Part shown: positions 6,508-10,745 of the stretch, piece after piece | Layout: each line of letters begins with the position of its first letter | Position numbering within the stretch: position 1 is the stretch's first letter | DNA from: Gemmatimonadota bacterium | GTDB lineage: Bacteria; Gemmatimonadota; Gemmatimonadetes; Longimicrobiales; Gaopeijiaceae | Direction: 5' to 3' | Length of the DNA: 10,745 nucleotides | Assembly: GCA_030550695.1 (NCBI GenBank) | Contig: JAUQOX010000090.1 | Coordinates: 1 to 10,745 of the forward strand | Program-made: the position numbers and the translations under genes | Notes under the pieces: model-generated | Databases searched by the model: none | Told to the model about the DNA's origin: nothing | The model's input: only the letters and a program-made list of their open reading frames with translations

Positions 6508-8049
6508 CTATCGCACCACCTGGGCCTCCTGCCGCTGCTGGACGCCCGCCTGGAAGGCCTGGGTGATCCTGGGGTTGGTGCGGAAGTCCGTGAGGATTCC
6601 CCGGCTGGTGCGGAGATCCTGGATCTCGTAGGCGAGCACCGCGTCCATCACCATCCCTTCCTCCGTACGGGTGGCTCGGAAACGCCGGCGAAACTCCTCC
6701 AGGACGGCTTCGAACGCCGGATCCTCCCAGCGTTCCAGCGGAACGGACAGGCGCACGAACTCGTCCAGAACGGCGCTGAAGGCGGAATTGGGGGGGCGGT
6801 GCCAGAAGGTAATGTCGGCCCCCAGTCCTTCCACAGGCTTCGGAAGGTACAGGGCTGCCCCCTGGGGCACCTGGCGGAAGAGGGCGGGGTTGTAGCGCTT
6901 GAGTTCGCTCTGGCTTACGCCCGTCCGACGCACCAGTTCGTCCAGGGAATAGGACCGGGACGCCCGGACGGCATAGATCTTCTGCTGCGGGATGGAGTCC
7001 AGGAAGCGGAGCACCGAAACGGTATTTCCGAAAACCATCTCGGTGTAGAGAAAGGACCGGATTCCGTAGGTTCCCACCAGGTCACGAAACCGGGTGGGGG
7101 AAAGGGCCCGGAGGTCCCGGGCGAAGTCCGCCCCGGCGAAGTACTGGCTGCGAACCTCAGGCGCCCCCAGCCGGGCTCCGTTCACCAGCACCCGCCCTAC
7201 GTTGGCCACGCCGGCATGGTGCTCCGACAGGGCTGGGATGAAGGAGCCGTATTTCGTGGCCAGCACGGTGAGATAGGCGGCGCAATAGGCGGCCTGGGTG
7301 GTCTGGTTCTGCACTTCGATGGGAACCGGAGTCAGGCGATCCAGGCGGTCCCAATTCCGTTTCAGCCACTGGCAGAGACCCAGGGCGTTGGCCCGGGACC
7401 TGACGGTGCCGCTGAAGCCCGATTCCACCAGCGCCTGGGCCAGCCCCAGCTCCCGGGGGACGGCGAAGCGCTCGAAGATGGCTCCCCATTCAGCCAGAAA
7501 GCTTCCATAGGTTCGCAGGTTGGGGAGGACGAAATCCCCCCGGCTGGGGTTGTGGATCACAGGCCCCACCTCTTCCTGGAGGATCCCGGCCAGAGCCTCC
7601 CGACGGGCCGGGAGGTCCCGGGGCAGGCTCCGGCCCCGGACCAGGGTCGCCAGGGCGGGATCCTCCCACCGCCCGACCCCGGCCCCCCAGTCGCCGGCCA
7701 CCGGCAGGACGGCCAGAAGCCTCCCGTCCCAGGCCGAGCCGAAGACGACCGAGCCGTCGGGGACGGCGAAGACGTGCCTCCAGAAGAGGAATCCTGGGCG
7801 GGCCAGGCGGAGGGCCGAGAGATCGGCCTCCAGGAGCTCTCGGGCGTACTGGAGGGCGGGATGGTCATCCCGGGCGGTGGACCCTTGGCCTGCCAGGCCG
7901 GAAGCGGCGAAGACCAAAAGGCAGGCCACCGCTCCCGCCCCCGCCGCCAGGTGCTTGCGGAGGGGGGGAGCTCCTCCCCGCACCCGGCGGGCGGTGATCC
8001 CGCCGTCCGGTGAGGGAGGGGCGCACGATTGCCGGGGCCAAGCTTGCAT
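6508..8049 (-). CDS. Exported lytic transglycosylase-like (SLT) protein with LysM-like repeat
   Basis: A 513-residue protein. An arginine-rich n-region and hydrophobic segment (34-52, AAGAGAVACLLVFAASGLA) make a signal peptide with cleavage probable near SGLAG/QGS. Residues 60-190 I do not recognise. Residues about 195-290 resemble the lysozyme-like fold of SLT/MltD transglycosylases: PRELGLAQALVESGF supplies the expected catalytic Glu209, followed by NALGLCQW where the family has GxxGLxQ. The usual AAYNAG motif is replaced by SEHHAGVANVG (275-285), so it is divergent. Residues about 358-405 (YAVRASRSYSLDELVRRTGV, then LKRYNPA and LYLPKP) look like a LysM peptidoglycan-binding repeat. The likely role is cleaving or remodelling peptidoglycan in the periplasm. 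An ATG at 8073 overlaps the S41 gene's stop as ATGA, but the ATG at 8049 has a strong GGAGGAGG seven bases before it and is preferred. The open frame also extends further up to 8265, in the wrong frame of the S41 gene. Confidence 0.8.
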   Translation of the reverse strand: MQAWPRQSCAPPSPDGGITARRVRGGAPPLRKHLAAGAGAVACLLVFAASGLAGQGSTARDDHPALQYARELLEADLSALRLARPGFLFWRHVFAVPDGSVVFGSAWDGRLLAVLPVAGDWGAGVGRWEDPALATLVRGRSLPRDLPARREALAGILQEEVGPVIHNPSRGDFVLPNLRTYGSFLAEWGAIFERFAVPRELGLAQALVESGFSGTVRSRANALGLCQWLKRNWDRLDRLTPVPIEVQNQTTQAAYCAAYLTVLATKYGSFIPALSEHHAGVANVGRVLVNGARLGAPEVRSQYFAGADFARDLRALSPTRFRDLVGTYGIRSFLYTEMVFGNTVSVLRFLDSIPQQKIYAVRASRSYSLDELVRRTGVSQSELKRYNPALFRQVPQGAALYLPKPVEGLGADITFWHRPPNSAFSAVLDEFVRLSVPLERWEDPAFEAVLEEFRRRFRATRTEEGMVMDAVLAYEIQDLRTSRGILTDFRTNPRITQAFQAGVQQRQEAQVVR

Positions 8050-8056
8050 CTGCCGT

Positions 8057-8064
8057 CCTCCTCC
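8057..8064 (-). promoter_or_regulatory. Strong ribosome binding site choosing the transglycosylase start
   Basis: GGAGGAGG lies seven bases before the ATG at 8049, the best Shine-Dalgarno match in the window. The alternative ATG at 8073, eight codons upstream in the same frame, has only a G run before it. This makes 8049 the probable main start, with 8073 as a possible coupled start. Confidence 0.7.
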
Positions 8065-8069
8065 AAAGT

Positions 8070-10745
8070 TCATCCCCCGACCCTCCGAAGAAGTTCCGCC
8101 ACGGCGGCCTCCAACTGCTGATCCCGTCCCTGGGAGGCCACTTCCGGTTCGTTCATGACCCGGATGTCCGGTTCCGTCTGGAGGTTCTCCAGGTACCGGC
8201 CGGCGGTGTTCTTCACCCCGAGCCCCGGCACCCCCCACCGGGTACCGTCGGGGAGGGTCTCCCATCCGGCGAAGGTGCAGGTCCCCGGGACCGGCATCCC
8301 CACCAAGGGACCGATCCCCAGGGCCTGATAGGCGTAAGCGTAGCAGTGTCCGTCGCTGTAGTTGGCCTCGTTGGCCAAGGAAACGCTGGGCTTGGTCCAG
8401 CGGAAGTTGGGCTCGTAACCGGCGCTTCGGGTATCGGTGGTATAATCGAAGAACTTCTGGCCGGAGAGGAACATGGCCAGGTCGGCCACCAGGTCACCGC
8501 CGCCGTTGAAGCGGGTGTCCACCACCAGGCCCTTCCGGTCGGCGAAGCGGCCCAGCACCTCTTCGAACACCGACCGGTAGGCTCCGTCGTTCATGCCGGG
8601 CACGTGAATGTAGCCCAGTTGGCCGTTGCTCAGACGCTCCACCTCCTCGCGGTTCCGGCGGACCCAGCGGTCGTAGAGGAGACGGTTCTCCTCCGACAGG
8701 CTGATGGGGGTGGTGACGATCTCCTTGCGGTTGTTCCCGTCCCGCACCACCAGGAGGGTTCGTTTGCCGGCCTTGCGGTTCAGATAGAACGCCGGGTCGC
8801 GGTCGGCGGCAATGGGCTCGCCGTCGATGGATTCGATGATCATCCCCGGGCGGATGTCCATGCCGGCCTTGTCGAGGGGCCCGTTCTTCATGACCTCGAG
8901 GATCCGGATCCCGGGTCCGTCATAGGCCTGGTCGTAGAAGATGCCCAGGGAAGCCGTGGCGTCGTCGCCGGGATCCGAGGACGAGAACCGGGCTCCGCTG
9001 TGGCTTACGTTGAGCTCCCCCAGCATTTCACTGAGCATTTCCGCAAATTCGAAGCCGTTGCCGATATGGGGCAGGTATTTGGCATAGGCGGTTTTCAACC
9101 CGTCCCAATCGGCACCATGGAAGCCGGCCGTGTAGAAGGTCTGTTTGGTCTGCTTCCAGACATGTTCGAAGAAGTAGGCCCTCTGGGCCTCCGCGTCCTG
9201 CACCATTTCCCCGCGGATGGTGATGTTTTCCCTCCGCCCGTTGGACGGATCGACCTTGGAAAGGCTTCCCCCGGCCAGCAGGAAGATGGCCTTTTGGTCC
9301 TTGTCCCACATCATGCTGGCGGAAGAAGCGTTCAGCTCGACCAACTTCCGGGTTTCCCGGGACCTCACCTTCAAGGACCACAGGTCGTACCCCCGCTCGA
9401 AGCGGGCCAGGTAGTAGAGGGTTTCCCCGTCCTTGCTCAGGAGGGCTCCCGCCATGGAGGAGGAGTGGGTGGTGAGGCGGGCCTTGCGGAGTTCGACCCC
9501 CTCCAGTTCCAGAACTGTCTTTTGGTGGGGCGCCGCCGCCCGGGCGGTGTCCTTGCGGGCTGTATCGGCCCGGGCCCGGTTCTTCTCCTCCATCTCCTTC
9601 AGCAACTGGTACTCGGCCTCGCTCAGGCGGAAGCGGTCCCAGGCATCCTGGGTGAAGAACATGGCATAGACGTCCATTTCGCTCCGTCCCGATTGGGCCA
9701 CGGACTTGAGGCCGTCCCGGTTGCTGTACCAGATCATGGCCTGGCCGTCCAAGACCCATTGGCCGGAGCGGTCTTCGAACCCACTGCGGGTGAGGTTCAC
9801 CACGGTGCCGGTGCCGTCGGCCCGGACCAACCCTACCTCTCCCGGGGCCAAGCCGGGGATGGAATAGTCGAACAGGATCCACTCGCCGTCCGGACTCCAG
9901 CGGAAGGTATGCCCGCCGATACGATTGGAGAACAGGTGTTCGGTGGTGAGGAGGGTGCGACTTTGCCGGGTCTCCAGGTCCATGACCCGAAGGGTATTGC
10001 GGTTCTGGATGTAAGCCAAAGCCTTCCCGTCGGGAGAAAAGACAGGCTGGGAGTTCTCATGTTCGTCGTGGATGAGGGGCGTTTCCTCGATGAGGGTGGC
10101 CGCATAGAAGTATGGCTCATCCGGCCTGGCCCGACGCGCCTGGAAGATGCCCCATCGTCCGTCCCTCTGGGAGGCGTAGGCCAAAGTGTTTCCATCGGGG
10201 GAAAAGGCGAGTCCGACCTCTGTTGCAGGGGTGCGGGTAATCTGTTTGGTCATGCCCCCTTCCACCGCCACTACGAAGACTTCGCCCCGGGCCACAAAGG
10301 CCACTTCCTTGCCGTTGGGCGAAACTGCCATCTCCGAGGCACCCCCGGTGATGCTGATGACCTGCTGGGAGTTGGCCTTGGCATCGGTGGCCACCGTCAC
10401 CGGAACCCGTTGAGGGGGGCTATCTCCGCGTTGGAGGTAGATTTCCCCGTCCCAACTGAAGCACAGGGTGCCGTCCCGCGCCACGCTGAGAAAGCGCACG
10501 GGCGGGCCCGTGAAGCGGGTGACGGGGGTGGAAGGTCCGCCCTCCAGGCTCATGCGATGGACGTTGAAGGTGCCCGTCTCTTCGCTGAGGTAGAAGAAGG
10601 ACCGGCCGTCAGGGGCGACGACGGGGTTACGGTCCTCCCCGGCGAAGGTGGTGAGCTTGCGGTGGGTCCCCCGAGAGGTGTCGTAGATCCAGATGTCCCG
10701 GGCGATGGACGAGGTGTGGTGTTTCCGCCACTCGTTCTCGCCGCC
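8070..10745 (-). CDS. Tricorn-like S41 peptidase with beta-propeller and PDZ domains (5' partial)
   Basis: The frame is open from the right edge to a TGA at 8072-8070, giving 891 residues counted from the first codon at 10745. An ATG at 10553 is internal, since propeller sequence continues before it (DIWIYDTSRG, APDGRSFFYL). TolB/PD40-type blades carry PDG-like turns near 45, 90, 143, 183, 238, 285 and 438. A charged Glu/Lys/Arg/Ala linker (about 374-409) interrupts them. Ser581-His582 (NVSHSG) match the Ser-His pair of tricorn protease; a PDZ domain follows at about 597-670 (GPGIRILEV, GPLDKAGMDIRPGMII). The S41 core starts near 708 and has DTRFNGGGD (743-751), the nucleophile Ser797-Asp798 in NEANYSDG, and Glu853 in YLENLQTEPD. 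All four tricorn catalytic positions are therefore present and the enzyme should be active. Bacterial members of this family are often exported, but the N-terminus is missing here. It degrades oligopeptides or unfolded protein (family knowledge) and is followed directly by the transglycosylase gene. Confidence 0.93.
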   Translation of the reverse strand, partial: GGENEWRKHHTSSIARDIWIYDTSRGTHRKLTTFAGEDRNPVVAPDGRSFFYLSEETGTFNVHRMSLEGGPSTPVTRFTGPPVRFLSVARDGTLCFSWDGEIYLQRGDSPPQRVPVTVATDAKANSQQVISITGGASEMAVSPNGKEVAFVARGEVFVVAVEGGMTKQITRTPATEVGLAFSPDGNTLAYASQRDGRWGIFQARRARPDEPYFYAATLIEETPLIHDEHENSQPVFSPDGKALAYIQNRNTLRVMDLETRQSRTLLTTEHLFSNRIGGHTFRWSPDGEWILFDYSIPGLAPGEVGLVRADGTGTVVNLTRSGFEDRSGQWVLDGQAMIWYSNRDGLKSVAQSGRSEMDVYAMFFTQDAWDRFRLSEAEYQLLKEMEEKNRARADTARKDTARAAAPHQKTVLELEGVELRKARLTTHSSSMAGALLSKDGETLYYLARFERGYDLWSLKVRSRETRKLVELNASSASMMWDKDQKAIFLLAGGSLSKVDPSNGRRENITIRGEMVQDAEAQRAYFFEHVWKQTKQTFYTAGFHGADWDGLKTAYAKYLPHIGNGFEFAEMLSEMLGELNVSHSGARFSSSDPGDDATASLGIFYDQAYDGPGIRILEVMKNGPLDKAGMDIRPGMIIESIDGEPIAADRDPAFYLNRKAGKRTLLVVRDGNNRKEIVTTPISLSEENRLLYDRWVRRNREEVERLSNGQLGYIHVPGMNDGAYRSVFEEVLGRFADRKGLVVDTRFNGGGDLVADLAMFLSGQKFFDYTTDTRSAGYEPNFRWTKPSVSLANEANYSDGHCYAYAYQALGIGPLVGMPVPGTCTFAGWETLPDGTRWGVPGLGVKNTAGRYLENLQTEPDIRVMNEPEVASQGRDQQLEAAVAELLRRVGG

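Noticed and set aside
6433..8013. 526-codon plus-strand open frame opposite the transglycosylase
   Set aside because: Same reason: no motifs, composition follows from GC-rich codons on the other strand.
8074..8265. Further upstream start of the transglycosylase frame
   Set aside because: It overlaps the conserved S41 C-terminus in another frame and encodes Gly/Arg/Pro-rich sequence before the signal peptide.
10551..10553. ATG at 10553 as start of the S41 peptidase
   Set aside because: The frame continues open to the window edge with good propeller sequence, so the gene starts outside.

Overview
The window is GC-rich throughout and every gene I can support lies on the minus strand, so transcription runs from the right edge to the left. 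There are six protein genes, two of them cut by the window edges, and no RNA genes, insertion sequences, CRISPR arrays or attachment sites that I can see. The organism looks like a high-GC bacterium with a peptidoglycan wall and an exported proteome: signal peptides or anchors, a wall lytic enzyme and several extracytoplasmic hydrolases are present. The mix of tricorn-like S41 peptidase, penicillin-acylase-family enzyme and M28 peptidase with high GC would fit Gemmatimonadota or a similar phylum, but this is inference and nothing in the window fixes the taxon.

In order of transcription: (1) 10745-8070, a tricorn-type S41 peptidase (N-terminal propeller, PDZ, catalytic core), with its 5' end outside the window; (2) 8049-6508, an exported transglycosylase-like protein with a LysM-like repeat, immediately after or overlapping gene 1; a 138-base gap (6370-6507) containing a hairpin; (3) 6369-3835, a membrane-anchored penicillin-acylase-family amidohydrolase with an unusual Pro/Gly-rich insertion just before the autocatalytic cleavage site; (4) 3812-1842, a twin-ATPase ABC-F translation factor; (5) 1782-625, a class I/II PLP-dependent aminotransferase; (6) 628-1, the N-terminal part of an exported M28-like peptidase with a PA domain, overlapping gene 5 by ATGA.

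Two transcription units are plausible: genes 1-2, and genes 3-6 (gaps of 22, 59 and -4 bases), separated by the hairpin-bearing gap. Hydrolysis of peptides and amides outside or in the periplasm (genes 1, 3, 6) together with amino-acid transamination (gene 5) suggests a scavenging theme. The ABC-F gene has no obvious metabolic link, although five-proline runs in it and in the gene before it give one testable connection. No non-coding stretch exceeds 300 bases. I do not see a clearly new multi-gene system; the most unusual items are the acylase insertion, the polyproline/ABC-F pairing and the divergent transglycosylase.
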